From: Gaiellales bacterium | Lineage (GTDB): Bacteria; Actinomycetota; Thermoleophilia; Gaiellales; JAICJC01 | Assembly (NCBI GenBank): GCA_036403155.1 | Contig: DASWRM010000074.1 | Span: forward strand, 1-64,000 | Direction: 5' to 3' | Length of the DNA: 64,000 nucleotides | Shown: positions 26,569-35,097 of the stretch, piece after piece | How positions within the stretch are numbered: the first letter of the stretch is position 1 | Layout of the letters: every line of letters starts with the position of its first letter | Position numbers and translations under genes: made by a program | The notes under the pieces: generated by a model | Seen by the model: only the letters and a program-made list of their open reading frames with translations | Databases searched by the model: none | What the model was told of the DNA's origin: nothing

Positions 26569-27927
26569 GTGCTGCGCTCCGCGACACACGCATCGATCCT
26601 GATCTTCCTCGCCGCTCTGGGAGCGGGCTGCGGCCTCGGCTCGTCGGCGCCGGCGACCGCCGATCTGCGAACGCCCTCCCCCTGCCGCGTGCAGGCCTAT
26701 CCGGCACCCGATCCGCACCGTCCCCGCTATGCCCTGCGCGTCGCAATCGCGCCCGCCGCGCACACCGTGACGGGCAGCGTCCGCGTTGCGTTCACGCCCG
26801 ACCTCGCGACGCGGACGGTCGTCTTCCGGCTGTGGCCGAACGCGCCCCTGCCACGCCGGCACGGTGCCAGGCTGACCACCGGGCCGGTCACGGTCGACGG
26901 CCACGCGGCCCGGTCGCATCTGGCCGATCCCACGACGCTGGTCGTGAACCACCGCCTCGCTGCCGGTGCGACGGTGCGCCTGGCGCTCACCTTCCACCTG
27001 TCGCTGCCCCAGAACCTGCGCGACCGCGTCTCCCAGCGGGGCAGCGCCATCCGTCTTGGCTCGTTCTTCCCGATCCTCCCCTGGGTGCCGGGGAGCGGCT
27101 GGGCGCTCGACCCTCCGACCCGGGTGCCCGCCGAGACGTCGACCTCCCCGGTCGGGGACTTCGACGTGGCCATCACCGCACCGGCCGGTCTGGGAGTGGT
27201 CGCGAGCGGCGTCCAGGTGGCGCCCCACCGCTGGGTCGCCGGCGCCGTCCGGGACTTCGCCATCGCCACCGGCGACTTCCAGTATGTCCGCCGCACCGCC
27301 GACGCGCCGCATCCCGTCGCCCTCACGGTTGCGATCAGCCGCGGCGTCGAAGTCGACCCGCAGCAGGCGGCCGACGACGCCCAGGTCGCCCTCGAGCACC
27401 TCGCCCGCCTCTATGGCCGGTACCCGTGGCGGACGCTGACCGTGGCCTACGGCCCCGACCTGACGGGCGAGGGGATCGAGTACCCCACGATCATCTTCCA
27501 GGGCCCGGACCGCCGCCGCCTGATCACGGCTCACGAGGTCGCACACCAGTGGTTCTACTCGCTCGTCGGCAACGACCAGGCGCGCGATCCGTGGCTGGAC
27601 GAGGCGCTCGCCAGCTGGGCCGGCGCCGAGACGAGCAACGACATGCCGACGTTCGCGAACGTCCCCATCCCGTCGGACGCGGGTGGCCATCTGGGGGCCC
27701 CGATGACGTTCTGGGAGAGCCGGCCGCGCGAGTACTTCGCCGGCGTCTACGCCCAGGGCGTGCAGGCGCTGAGCTCGCTCGGCAGCACCCGGCGGGTGGA
27801 GTGCGCGCTGCGCCGCTACGCCGCCCGCAACGCGTACCGGATCGCCACGGACGGCGACGCGCTGGCGGCCTTCTCCACGGTCGTCCGCGATGCCCGCCAG
27901 GATCTCGGCCGTTACGGCGTTCGCTGA
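26569..27927 (+). CDS. Lipoprotein M1-like metallopeptidase
   Basis: 452 residues. A signal peptide ends in the lipobox LGAGC, so the enzyme is exported and lipid-anchored. HEVAHQW (His322, Glu323, His326) with Glu345 in LDEALASW gives the HExxH-x18-E zinc site of M1-family gluzincins. The N-terminal half is beta-rich, as in M1 peptidases. The family GAMEN motif is seen only loosely as GEGIEYPT. GATCAT lies six bases before this GTG; a GTG one codon upstream is equally in frame. Confidence 0.78.
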   Translation: MLRSATHASILIFLAALGAGCGLGSSAPATADLRTPSPCRVQAYPAPDPHRPRYALRVAIAPAAHTVTGSVRVAFTPDLATRTVVFRLWPNAPLPRRHGARLTTGPVTVDGHAARSHLADPTTLVVNHRLAAGATVRLALTFHLSLPQNLRDRVSQRGSAIRLGSFFPILPWVPGSGWALDPPTRVPAETSTSPVGDFDVAITAPAGLGVVASGVQVAPHRWVAGAVRDFAIATGDFQYVRRTADAPHPVALTVAISRGVEVDPQQAADDAQVALEHLARLYGRYPWRTLTVAYGPDLTGEGIEYPTIIFQGPDRRRLITAHEVAHQWFYSLVGNDQARDPWLDEALASWAGAETSNDMPTFANVPIPSDAGGHLGAPMTFWESRPREYFAGVYAQGVQALSSLGSTRRVECALRRYAARNAYRIATDGDALAAFSTVVRDARQDLGRYGVR

Positions 27928-27949
27928 CGCGGCGTCCGCACCGGTGTAG

Positions 27950-27968
27950 CCGGGAGCGCCACTCCCGG
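27950..27968 (+). terminator. Hairpin after the M1-like peptidase gene
   Basis: CCGGGAG-CGCCA-CTCCCGG is a perfect 7-bp stem with a 5-base loop, without a T-tract. It lies 23 bases after the stop and 114 bases before the first glutamine-synthetase-like gene. Confidence 0.5.
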
Positions 27969-28081
27969 CGCGCGTTGTGTCCGATCCGATATTGTCGCCG
28001 CCCGTAGGCACGCGTAGCCTTGCGGCTCGCGACCAAGCCGTATGTGCACAGTCACCATGCGCGCAGACAAGGAGGAACTAC

Positions 28082-29479
28082 GTGGCGACCGACCTCGAAC
28101 GGTTCGTCAGCGCCGACGGGCGAGACGACAAGATCGCTGAGGTGCGCCGGCGCATCGACGCCGAGGGCATCACCTACATCTACTACCAGTTCATCTCGGT
28201 CACCGGCCGGATCATGGGCAAGGGCGTGCCCGCGGCGCACTGGGAGAACATGGCCAAGAAGGGCTTCCAGCTGGTGTACGGCTCGACGGCGAACCTGTTC
28301 ACCGACCGCCACGGCGACTACATCGGGTATGGCCCGGAGGCGTGGGAGCTGGTCGGCATCCCCGAGCCCGAGACGTTCCAGCCGCTGCCCTGGGATGCGA
28401 AGGTGGCACGGGTCTGGTGCACGTGCTTCCGCGGCCGCGAGGACGAGAAGAACGGCGGCGGGTTCCTCAGCTCGGACTGCCGCGGCAACCTGAAGCGGAT
28501 CCAGGCCGACTTCGAGGAGCGCACGGGCCTGCACCTGCGCGCCGGCACCGAGCCGGAGATGATGTGGCTGAAGATGCGCCCGGACGGCACGCCCGACGTC
28601 GAAGGCGTGACCAAGCCCTACTGCTACCACATCGACCAGTTCTCCGAGCTCCAGCCGATCATCCACAAGGTGATCGAGTACGGCCAGGCGATGGGGCTCG
28701 ACATGATCCAGGGCGACCATGAGGACGCGCCCGGCCAGATCGAGCTGAACTTCAACTTCGGCCGTGCCGAGGAGACCGCTGACAACCTCAGCACGTTCCG
28801 GCAGATCTGCAAGCAGGTCGGCCGCGAGCTGAACGTGTTCCCGTGCTTCATGCCGAAGCCGTTCATGGGCGTGTCGGCCAACGGGTGCCACCACAACATC
28901 TCGCTGTGGCGCGGAGACGAGAACGTCTTCATGCCAGAGGGCGAGGACCAGCGGCTGCCCAGCCAGACCGGCCTCTACGCCATCGGCGGCGTGCTCGAGC
29001 ACCTGTCGGCGCTGACCGCCGTGACCGCCTCGACGGTGAACTCCTACCGCCGGCTGTGGGACACCGGCTTCTGGGCTCCCGTCTTCGCGGACTGGGGCTT
29101 CCAGAACCGCACCACGGCGCTGCGCGTGTCGGCCCCGGGGCGGTTCGAGTACCGCTCGGTCGACTCGGCCGTGAACCCGTATCTCTCGCTGGCGGCCCTG
29201 ATCAAGGCGATGGACGACGGAATCCAGCGATCGCTCGATCCCGGCGCCCCCGAGGAGCGCAACATCTACGAGGCGATGGCCGGCGGCAAGGAGGTCAAGC
29301 GCATCCCGATGACCTTCGGCGACGCCCTCGACGCACTGGACGAAGACGAGGTGATCCAGTCGGCGCTGCCCGACGAGATGCTCAAGGTGTTCCTCCACTA
29401 CAAGCGCGACGAGTGGGAGCGCTACTGCGCCGAGGTGACGGAATGGGACGTCAAGGAATACCTGGACGTTCTCCCGTAG
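28082..29479 (+). CDS. Glutamine synthetase-like enzyme of module 1 (GmaS-like)
   Basis: 465 residues with the glutamine synthetase fold: N-terminal beta-grasp (IYYQFISVTGRIMGKG), metal-binding AGTEPEMMW, NFNFGRAEETADN, FMPKPFMGVSANGCHHNISLW, and EYRSVDSAVNPYLSL. Enzymes of this type ligate glutamate to ammonia or an amine using ATP. Because split glutamate-synthase genes follow, as in gmaS-mgsABC clusters, gamma-glutamyl-amide formation is more likely than ammonia assimilation. It differs clearly from its paralog at 44835, so the amine may differ. GTG start with AAGGAGG. The following 194-base gap is highly structured. Confidence 0.82.
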   Translation: MATDLERFVSADGRDDKIAEVRRRIDAEGITYIYYQFISVTGRIMGKGVPAAHWENMAKKGFQLVYGSTANLFTDRHGDYIGYGPEAWELVGIPEPETFQPLPWDAKVARVWCTCFRGREDEKNGGGFLSSDCRGNLKRIQADFEERTGLHLRAGTEPEMMWLKMRPDGTPDVEGVTKPYCYHIDQFSELQPIIHKVIEYGQAMGLDMIQGDHEDAPGQIELNFNFGRAEETADNLSTFRQICKQVGRELNVFPCFMPKPFMGVSANGCHHNISLWRGDENVFMPEGEDQRLPSQTGLYAIGGVLEHLSALTAVTASTVNSYRRLWDTGFWAPVFADWGFQNRTTALRVSAPGRFEYRSVDSAVNPYLSLAALIKAMDDGIQRSLDPGAPEERNIYEAMAGGKEVKRIPMTFGDALDALDEDEVIQSALPDEMLKVFLHYKRDEWERYCAEVTEWDVKEYLDVLP

Positions 29480-29488
29480 GGCTCGACG

Positions 29489-29512
29489 CCGGTCCGCCGC
29501 GCGGCGGACCGG
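29489..29512. terminator. Perfect 24-bp palindrome after module 1 GS-like gene
   Basis: CCGGTCCGCCGC and GCGGCGGACCGG form an uninterrupted palindrome 9 bases after the stop codon. It probably terminates or attenuates between the GS-like gene and the amidotransferase gene. No T-tract. Confidence 0.55.
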
Positions 29513-29544
29513 TGAGCCCGCTGGGCGGTTAGCTGAGACGGCAC

Positions 29545-29594
29545 GGCACGGCCCTCCACTATGGACGATCCTCCATAGGCCGGAGGCCCGTGCC
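29545..29594 (+). promoter_or_regulatory. Long imperfect hairpin upstream of mgsA-like gene 1
   Basis: Outer arms 29545-29557 and 29582-29594 pair over 13 positions with one mismatch. Inner arms CTATGGA (29559-29565) and TCCATAG (29572-29578) pair perfectly around a 6-base loop. It ends 79 bases before the start at 29674. It may be an operator or an attenuator. A TACTAT box follows at about 29599. Confidence 0.55.
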
Positions 29595-29673
29595 GGCAGT
29601 ACTATCGGACTCCATTCGTGCTGGCGAAGCGGGATTGCAACGCCGGCCAGAGACCAGGAAAGGTTCTCCGCGT

Positions 29674-30603
29674 ATGTGTGGAATCGCAGGGATCATCTAC
29701 CGGGACGGCGCGCACGACATCGGGCGCGAGATGACCCGGATGCTTCAGTCGATGAAGCACCGCGGGCCGGATTCGACCGGCTACGCGCTGTTCGGGCCGC
29801 CGTCCGAGAGTGTCATGATGCGCTACAAGCTGGCCGATGCCAACGACGCGCGCGACTTCGAGTTCGAGGAGCGCCTCGAGCGCAACCGCGCCGAGGTGGA
29901 GACGCGGCTCCGCCAGCTCGGCGCGCGCGTGCACGAGGTGGAGGAGGAGACCGACTACGCGTTCCGCGTCAGGATGGACTTCGCCGGCAACCTCAAGGAG
30001 CTGGCGGACTTCATCGAGGACGTGCCGGGCGCCGAGGTGCTCTCGCTCGGCCATTCGCTCGAGATCGTGAAGGACCTCGGCGACGCCGAAACCGTCTGCA
30101 AGCAGTACGACCTGGACGAGTTCGGGGGCACGCACGCCATCGGCCACGTTCGCATGGCGACGGAGTCCGACGTCGACATCTCGGGCGCCCACCCCTACTG
30201 GGCCTACCCGTTCGCCGACGTGGCCGTCGTGCACAACGGCCAGCTCACCAACTACTTCCAGTGGCGCCGCCGCCTCGAGCGCAGCGGCCACCGGTTCCAG
30301 TCGGAGTGCGACTCCGAGGTGATCGCCGTGTATCTCGCCGAGAAGATGAGCGAGGGCCTCGACCTGGAGGCGGCGATGAACAAGAGCCTCGAGGAGCTCG
30401 ACGGCGTGTTCACCTACATCTGCGTGACCGACGACGCGCTCGGCGTCGCGAAGGACGAGATGGCCGCGAAGCCGCTGGTGCTGTACGAGTCGGACGACCT
30501 CGTCGCGCTGGCGTCCGAGGAGATCGCGATCCGCGCGATCATCGACCGTGAGATCGAGACGTACGACCCCTACGAGGGCGAGGTGCTGGTATGGACGCGG
30601 TAG
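29674..30603 (+). CDS. mgsA: Class II glutamine amidotransferase-like subunit (MgsA-like), module 1
   Basis: 309 residues beginning MCGIAGIIY, so Cys2 becomes the N-terminal nucleophile after Met removal. MKHRGPDSTG, HAIGHVRMATES and VVHNGQLTNY match Ntn-type GltB/PurF glutaminase domains. In N-methylglutamate synthase this subunit releases the amine from the gamma-glutamyl amide. About 90 residues are inserted between the two Ntn halves; the paralog at 46394 has the same insert, so it is a family trait. AGGAAAGG ribosome site. The gene overlaps the next by 13 bases. Confidence 0.82.
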   Translation: MCGIAGIIYRDGAHDIGREMTRMLQSMKHRGPDSTGYALFGPPSESVMMRYKLADANDARDFEFEERLERNRAEVETRLRQLGARVHEVEEETDYAFRVRMDFAGNLKELADFIEDVPGAEVLSLGHSLEIVKDLGDAETVCKQYDLDEFGGTHAIGHVRMATESDVDISGAHPYWAYPFADVAVVHNGQLTNYFQWRRRLERSGHRFQSECDSEVIAVYLAEKMSEGLDLEAAMNKSLEELDGVFTYICVTDDALGVAKDEMAAKPLVLYESDDLVALASEEIAIRAIIDREIETYDPYEGEVLVWTR

Positions 30604-31379
30604 GCGAGCGCAAGATCACCTATGACGCCCGCGGTCTGGTCGAGCCGGACGACACCGTCCTGAACGTCGCGGAGGTGGACGGGACGACGGCGGTGTTCGA
30701 CGCCGCGAACCTGACCACGCGGCAGATCAACCTTGAGCTGCGCAACCTGCTCTACGAGCGGGGCGTGAAGGACGTGACGGTCAAGAACCCGGGCGCGAAG
30801 CACTCGCTCGGGGTCGGCATCCTGACCCGCTGCAAGATCACGTTCGAGGGCAGCCTCGGCTACTTCGGCTGCGGGCTGATCGACGGCCCCGAGGTGCACA
30901 TCACCGGCCGGGTCGGCTGGTCGGCCTGCGAGAACATGATGTCGGGCGTCGTCGTCATCGAGGGCAACGCCGGCTCCCTGACGGGCGCAGCTCTGCGGGG
31001 CGGCGACCTGGTCGTGAAGGGCCGCGTCGGCGCCCGCTCGGGCATCGACCAGAAGGGCGGCACGATCATCACGCTCGGCAGCGCCGGCTCGATGACGGGG
31101 TTCATGATGCAGCGCGGGCGCCAGGTGATCTGCGGCGACGCCGGCCCCGGTCTGGGCGACTCCATGTACGACGGCATCATCTACGTCGGCGGCAAGGTGA
31201 AGGCGCTCGGCATCGACTGCGTTCCCGGCGAGTGGACGGATGCCGACACGGAGTTCATCGAGCGGAAGTTCCGCATCTACGGGCTCGGATCGCCGCCGGA
31301 GTTCCAGAAGTTCGTCTGCGGCAAGAAGCTCTACAACTACGACAACCTCGAGCCGTCCGAGCGCAAGCTCGTCCTCTAG
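30591..31379 (+). CDS. mgsB: GXGXG-domain glutamate synthase-like subunit (MgsB-like), module 1
   Basis: 262 residues forming the right-handed beta-helix of the GltB C-terminal domain. GXG-type repeats appear as VGWSACENMMSG, EGNAGSLTGAALRGG, GRVGARSGIDQKGG and GDAGPGLGDSMYDG. The domain has a structural role in glutamate synthases. It carries an extra N-terminal stretch of about 40 residues compared with the paralog at 47281. The 13-base overlap with the amidotransferase gene is the same length in both modules. Confidence 0.82.
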   Translation: MDAVGERKITYDARGLVEPDDTVLNVAEVDGTTAVFDAANLTTRQINLELRNLLYERGVKDVTVKNPGAKHSLGVGILTRCKITFEGSLGYFGCGLIDGPEVHITGRVGWSACENMMSGVVVIEGNAGSLTGAALRGGDLVVKGRVGARSGIDQKGGTIITLGSAGSMTGFMMQRGRQVICGDAGPGLGDSMYDGIIYVGGKVKALGIDCVPGEWTDADTEFIERKFRIYGLGSPPEFQKFVCGKKLYNYDNLEPSERKLVL

Positions 31380-31390
31380 GAGGCCCATAG

Positions 31391-32827
31391 ATGGCAACTG
31401 ACAAGACCTCCTCGCAGCGGAACGTGCTCGGGCACAGCCGCATCTTCACGCCCGAGGTGATCAACGACATCCACGTCAAGGCCGAGCTCGGGCGCTACCG
31501 CATGCGCGGGTTCTCGATGTTCAAGCCGATCCCGCACTGGGACGAGCTGATGTTTATGCCCGGCACCCTGACCCGGTTCGTGATCGAGGGCTACCGCGAG
31601 AAGTGCGAGACCAAGACCGTGATCGGCGGCCGCTTCGCCAAGAAGCCGCTCGAGCTCGACATCCCCGTCTACATCACCGGCATGAGCTTCGGCGCGCTGT
31701 CGCTCGAGGCCAAGATGGCGCTCGCGAAGGGCGCCTCGATGGCCGGCACGGCGACCTGCTCCGGCGAGGGCGGCATGATCCCGCCCGAGCGCGACCTGTC
31801 GACCAAGTGGTACTACCAGTGCATCCAGAGCCGGTACGGGTTCAACCCGCACCACCTGATGCTGGCCGACGCGTGCGAGTTCTTCATCGGCCAGGGCTGC
31901 AAGGTCGGCCTGGGCGGCCACCTGATGGGCCAGAAGGTGACGGAGCAGGTGGCCGAGATGCGGTCGCTGCCGGCCGGCATCGATCAGCGCTCGCCGGCCC
32001 GGCATCCGGACTGGCTGGGCCCCGACGACCTCTCGCTGAAGATCCAGGAGGTCCGTGAGGCGACGAACTACCAGATCCCGATCCAGCTGAAGCTGGGCGC
32101 TTCGCGCGTGTACGACGACGTCCGCATGGCGGCGAAGTGCGGCCCCGACGTGATCTACCTGGACGGCGCCGAGGGCGGGACCGGAGCTGGACCGCACATC
32201 GCCACCGAGGAGACCGGCATACCGCTGATGGCGGCGATCCCGGAGGCGCGCCGCGCGCTCGAGGACGTCGGCCTCGCCGACGAGATCGACCTCGTCGTCG
32301 CCGGCGGCATCCGCAACGGCGGCGACGTCGCGAAGTGCATCGCCCTCGGCGCGAAGGCCGTGGCGATCGGGCACTCCGCGCTGGTCGCCCTCAACTGCAA
32401 CAAGGAGATCCCCGGGGTCACCGACTTCGAGGGCACCATCGGCGTTCCCGCCGGCCAGTGCTACCACTGCCACACCGGCCGCTGCCCGGTCGGCGTGACC
32501 ACGCAGGATCCCGAGCTGCGCAAGCGGCTGGTCGTCGACGAGGCGGCCGAGCGGGTCTACAACTTCCTGCACACTCTGACGCTCGAGGTGCAGATGCTGG
32601 CCCGCGCGTGCGGCAAGACCAACATCCACAGCCTGGAGCCCGAGGATCTCTGCGCGCTGACCACCGAGGCCGCCGCGATGGCCCGTGTGCCGCTGGCCGG
32701 CACGACGTACATCCCGGGCGTGACCGAGGAGCGGACGCTGAACGAGATCCGCCGGCTGGTTGCGCGCCAGCACCAGGATGACGTGCTGAGCTCCCACGAC
32801 ACGCCGCTGCATGCGGCTGGAGACTGA
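31391..32827 (+). CDS. mgsC: FMN/Fe-S glutamate synthase-domain subunit (MgsC-like), module 1
   Basis: 478 residues with the (alpha/beta)8 FMN barrel of glutamate synthase: ITGMSFGALSLEAKMALAKG, SGEGGMIPPE, DGAEGGTGAGP and VAGGIRNGGDVAKCIALGA. Cys357, Cys360 and Cys365 (CYHCHTGRC followed by PVGVTTQD) fit the [3Fe-4S] site. The subunit would reduce the 2-oxoglutarate-amine imine to an N-alkylglutamate. No separate GltD-like reductase is encoded nearby, so the electron donor is unknown. GGAGG ribosome site, 11 bases after the previous stop. Confidence 0.85.
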   Translation: MATDKTSSQRNVLGHSRIFTPEVINDIHVKAELGRYRMRGFSMFKPIPHWDELMFMPGTLTRFVIEGYREKCETKTVIGGRFAKKPLELDIPVYITGMSFGALSLEAKMALAKGASMAGTATCSGEGGMIPPERDLSTKWYYQCIQSRYGFNPHHLMLADACEFFIGQGCKVGLGGHLMGQKVTEQVAEMRSLPAGIDQRSPARHPDWLGPDDLSLKIQEVREATNYQIPIQLKLGASRVYDDVRMAAKCGPDVIYLDGAEGGTGAGPHIATEETGIPLMAAIPEARRALEDVGLADEIDLVVAGGIRNGGDVAKCIALGAKAVAIGHSALVALNCNKEIPGVTDFEGTIGVPAGQCYHCHTGRCPVGVTTQDPELRKRLVVDEAAERVYNFLHTLTLEVQMLARACGKTNIHSLEPEDLCALTTEAAAMARVPLAGTTYIPGVTEERTLNEIRRLVARQHQDDVLSSHDTPLHAAGD

Positions 32828-32829
32828 CG

Positions 32830-33261
32830 ATGACGAAGGAACCCGACAAGACCACCGTCGGCATCGACGCCGAGTACCTGTCCGGCCATCGCTTCCCGTA
32901 CCAGGAGGACATGAGCCTGATCGAGGACATCGATCTCATGGCCGCGACGCCGGGCGAGGACATCAACTGGCTGGAGGACGTCGAGCTGCTCGAAGAGGAC
33001 GGCCTTCCGGCGGTCTTCGACCGGTATTCGAACTCGTTTCTGAAGCTCTACTTCGACGTTCCGGCCGGGCGCGAGAACGAGATCGCGCGCAAGGTGCTGA
33101 TCATGCACCTCCAGTCCGGGAACAGCTACGGGATCCAGCTGAAGGAGCAGCACTGCAAGTTCCCTCAGCCCGAGCTGGGCAGCTGGGTCGAGAACTCGAA
33201 GACCGTCGGCGAGAACTGGCAGCCGCCGGTGCTCGAGGGCTGGGAACCGCCGATCCACTGA
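32830..33261 (+). CDS. Unrecognised 143-residue protein ending module 1
   Basis: The start is 2 bases after the mgsC-like stop, so the gene belongs to the operon. The first half is acidic (MSLIEDIDLM, EDINWLEDVELLEEDG); the second half alternates strand-like stretches (NSFLKLYFDVPAG, NEIARKVLIMHLQSGNSYGI) and ends with conserved-looking aromatic/proline residues (WQPPVLEGWEPPIH). One Cys, no signal, no membrane segment. I recognise no family. Module 2 has no counterpart and has the dehydrogenase genes at this place instead. An accessory or small catalytic subunit is possible. Confidence 0.75.
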   Translation: MTKEPDKTTVGIDAEYLSGHRFPYQEDMSLIEDIDLMAATPGEDINWLEDVELLEEDGLPAVFDRYSNSFLKLYFDVPAGRENEIARKVLIMHLQSGNSYGIQLKEQHCKFPQPELGSWVENSKTVGENWQPPVLEGWEPPIH

Positions 33262-33348
33262 GCGCGGCCGGCCGGGTCTTCACGCGGCCTGTCAAAAGTT
33301 GTAGATTCGCGCTGCGCCCCCCGCAGAAGGGCGCACGACTCCGGCTCA

Positions 33349-33379
33349 GGAGCGCCCGCCACGGCCCGGCGGGCGCTCC
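33349..33379 (+). terminator. Terminator hairpin after module 1
   Basis: GGAGCGCCCGCC and GGCGGGCGCTCC form a perfect 12-bp stem around the 7-base loop ACGGCCC, 87 bases after the last gene of the module. It lacks a T-tract. The start region of the next gene (TACGCT at 33394) follows directly. Confidence 0.65.
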
Positions 33380-33405
33380 CTAGCTCTCCCGCGTACGCTG
33401 TTGCC

Positions 33406-33810
33406 GTGGGGCGCGCCGAGAATCTTGCGGCGGTGGAGCGGTTCCGCCGCGCGTGTCGGGCAGACGCGGACGTCGTGGCGGCGTTCCTGGGTGGGTCGTA
33501 TGCCGCACGGACGGACCGCCCCGATTCGGACATCGACCTGTACCTGATCACCGAACGGGAGCGCTACGACGCCTTCGTTGCGCGCCTCGATGACTTCATG
33601 GCGTCGTGGTCGCAGCCGGTCTCGACGGAGCTCGTGCGCGACTTCGAGGGACTGGGGTTCGACCTGCTGCCGTTCCGGCTTGCCGACGGCGTGCGCGGCG
33701 AGCTGGCGCTGGCTCACACCGGCAACTTCCGGTCGACCCACGGCGGCCCGCACCGCGTGCTGACGGATCCCACCGGGCTGCTCGACGGCGTTGTCTTCCC
33801 CCAGCGTTAG
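33406..33810 (+). CDS. Nucleotidyltransferase-domain protein
   Basis: 134 residues. FLGGSYAARTDRPDSDIDLYLI is the pol-beta nucleotidyltransferase signature (GGS...DxD). The chain holds only the catalytic half of a typical aminoglycoside or MNT-like transferase, so it may be a small antitoxin-type or stand-alone domain. No HEPN partner is adjacent. GTG start with TACGCT six bases upstream (leaderless). Confidence 0.72.
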   Translation: MGRAENLAAVERFRRACRADADVVAAFLGGSYAARTDRPDSDIDLYLITERERYDAFVARLDDFMASWSQPVSTELVRDFEGLGFDLLPFRLADGVRGELALAHTGNFRSTHGGPHRVLTDPTGLLDGVVFPQR

Positions 33811-33900
33811 GCGACGGTGGGGATCCCTGAGCGAGTCGCGACGTTCTGTGACGCGGCCGTTGCGCGGGAAAACGGGCTCGCGACCGCGGCCGTCCGCCGG

Positions 33901-34323
33901 CTACTCCAGCAGCGCGGCCGCCTTCTCGACCATCTCCCGCTCGCCGCGGTAGCTCAGCCGCTTCAAGTCGTCCAGCGGGATCCATTGCGCGCGTGCCACC
34001 TCCCGCCGCATGGCCGGCTGGATGTGCCCGATCCGGCCGCGGCGGAAGCGCAGCAGATAGAAGATCACCACCTTGAACACCCGCACCCCGCCGCGCGTGT
34101 AGACGTACCGCACGTCACCGAGCCGGCGATCGAGCGAGCACTCGATCCCCGCCTCCTCGTGCACCTCCCGCAGCGCTGTGGCGTCGGCCTGCTCCCCCGG
34201 GTCGATCAGCCCCTTGGGCAGGGCCAGCACGTCCGGCCGGCCGGCCGGCTCGATCGCGGCGAACCACCAGCGGCCGCGCATGCGGCGGACGGCGACGCCA
34301 CCCGACGACAGCTCGCGCGGCAT
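33901..34323 (-). CDS. NUDIX hydrolase
   Basis: 140 residues with a complete Nudix box (GLIDPGEQADATALREVHEE, then AGI). Such enzymes cleave nucleoside diphosphate compounds. The ATG at 34323 overlaps the stop of the upstream hydrolase gene as TGATG, so translation is coupled. Last gene of a minus-strand operon that converges on module 1. The 90 bases before it (33811-33900) hold no recognisable feature. Confidence 0.88.
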   Translation of the reverse strand: MPRELSSGGVAVRRMRGRWWFAAIEPAGRPDVLALPKGLIDPGEQADATALREVHEEAGIECSLDRRLGDVRYVYTRGGVRVFKVVIFYLLRFRRGRIGHIQPAMRREVARAQWIPLDDLKRLSYRGEREMVEKAAALLE

Positions 34324-35081
34324 CAGGCCGCCGGTGCGGCCCGCCTGTCGGCCGCCGCAGCAACGAACGCCCGGAAGACGCCGAGCCACCGGTCGTCCCA
34401 CCGCCAGCCCTCGTGCAGCTCGCACTGCATCGCGAGCACGAACCGTCCCGGCATCTCCAGCGCCTCGATGACGCCGTCGGAGGCGCGCGCCGACACGACC
34501 AGCCCTTCGCCGATCCGATCGACGGCCTGATGGTGGAAGCTGTCCACCTCCGCCTCCTCGGCCCCGGTGAGCTCGTGCAGCAGTGATCCGGGCTCGATGC
34601 CGATCGGATGGCGCGGGTGCTCCGGCACCGGCGCACCGGCCATGGTCGCGTCCTTGAAGCGGCGCCAGTACCGGCCGGTGGCATCGCTCGGGTGGCCGCG
34701 GTATGCCGGGTCGAGGCTCAGGTCCTGGAGCATCGTCCCGCCCAGCGCGACGTTCAGGGCCTGCATGCCCCGGCAGGCGCCGATGATCGGCATGCCACGG
34801 TCGACGGCGCGTCGGATGAGATCGAGCTCGAACGCGTCCCGCGCCGGGTCGAGCGGGCCGAGCAGCGCATGCGGCTCCTGGCCGTAGCGTGCCGGGTCGA
34901 TGTCGTGCCCCGCTGCGATCATCAGCCCGTCGACGCGGTCGAGCAGGTCGTCGACCGCCTCCTCCAGTCGCGGCAGCGTGACCGGCAGCCCGCCGGCCAT
35001 GGCGATCGGCCGCTGGTAGCCCTCGCCGAGGTAGTCGCCGACGTCCCGGAAGCTGGTGGAGACCCCGATCAGCGGCTTCAT
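34323..35081 (-). CDS. Peptidase C26 / gamma-glutamyl-amide hydrolase-like (PuuD-type)
   Basis: 252 residues with the class I amidotransferase-like fold: LMIAAGHDIDPARYG, the nucleophile elbow GACRGMQALN (Cys103), and GGTMLQDL. PuuD-type enzymes hydrolyse gamma-glutamyl amides such as gamma-glutamyl-GABA. The usual C-terminal QWHPE is replaced by MQCELHEGW, so the catalytic His-Glu pair is displaced or altered and activity is uncertain. Its location beside a GS-like gamma-glutamyl ligase module and a flavin oxidoreductase recalls gamma-glutamylated amine catabolism. Starts 16 bases after the flavoprotein stop. Confidence 0.78.
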   Translation of the reverse strand: MKPLIGVSTSFRDVGDYLGEGYQRPIAMAGGLPVTLPRLEEAVDDLLDRVDGLMIAAGHDIDPARYGQEPHALLGPLDPARDAFELDLIRRAVDRGMPIIGACRGMQALNVALGGTMLQDLSLDPAYRGHPSDATGRYWRRFKDATMAGAPVPEHPRHPIGIEPGSLLHELTGAEEAEVDSFHHQAVDRIGEGLVVSARASDGVIEALEMPGRFVLAMQCELHEGWRWDDRWLGVFRAFVAAAADRRAAPAA

Positions 35082-35097
35082 CGCTACCCCCGGCGGT

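Noticed and set aside
28082-32827. Ordinary ammonia assimilation (GlnA plus glutamate synthase)
   Set aside because: Standard GltB is one large protein with a GltD partner. Here the domains are split into three genes, there is no GltD, and the arrangement repeats next to sarcosine-oxidase-like genes, which fits MgsABC.
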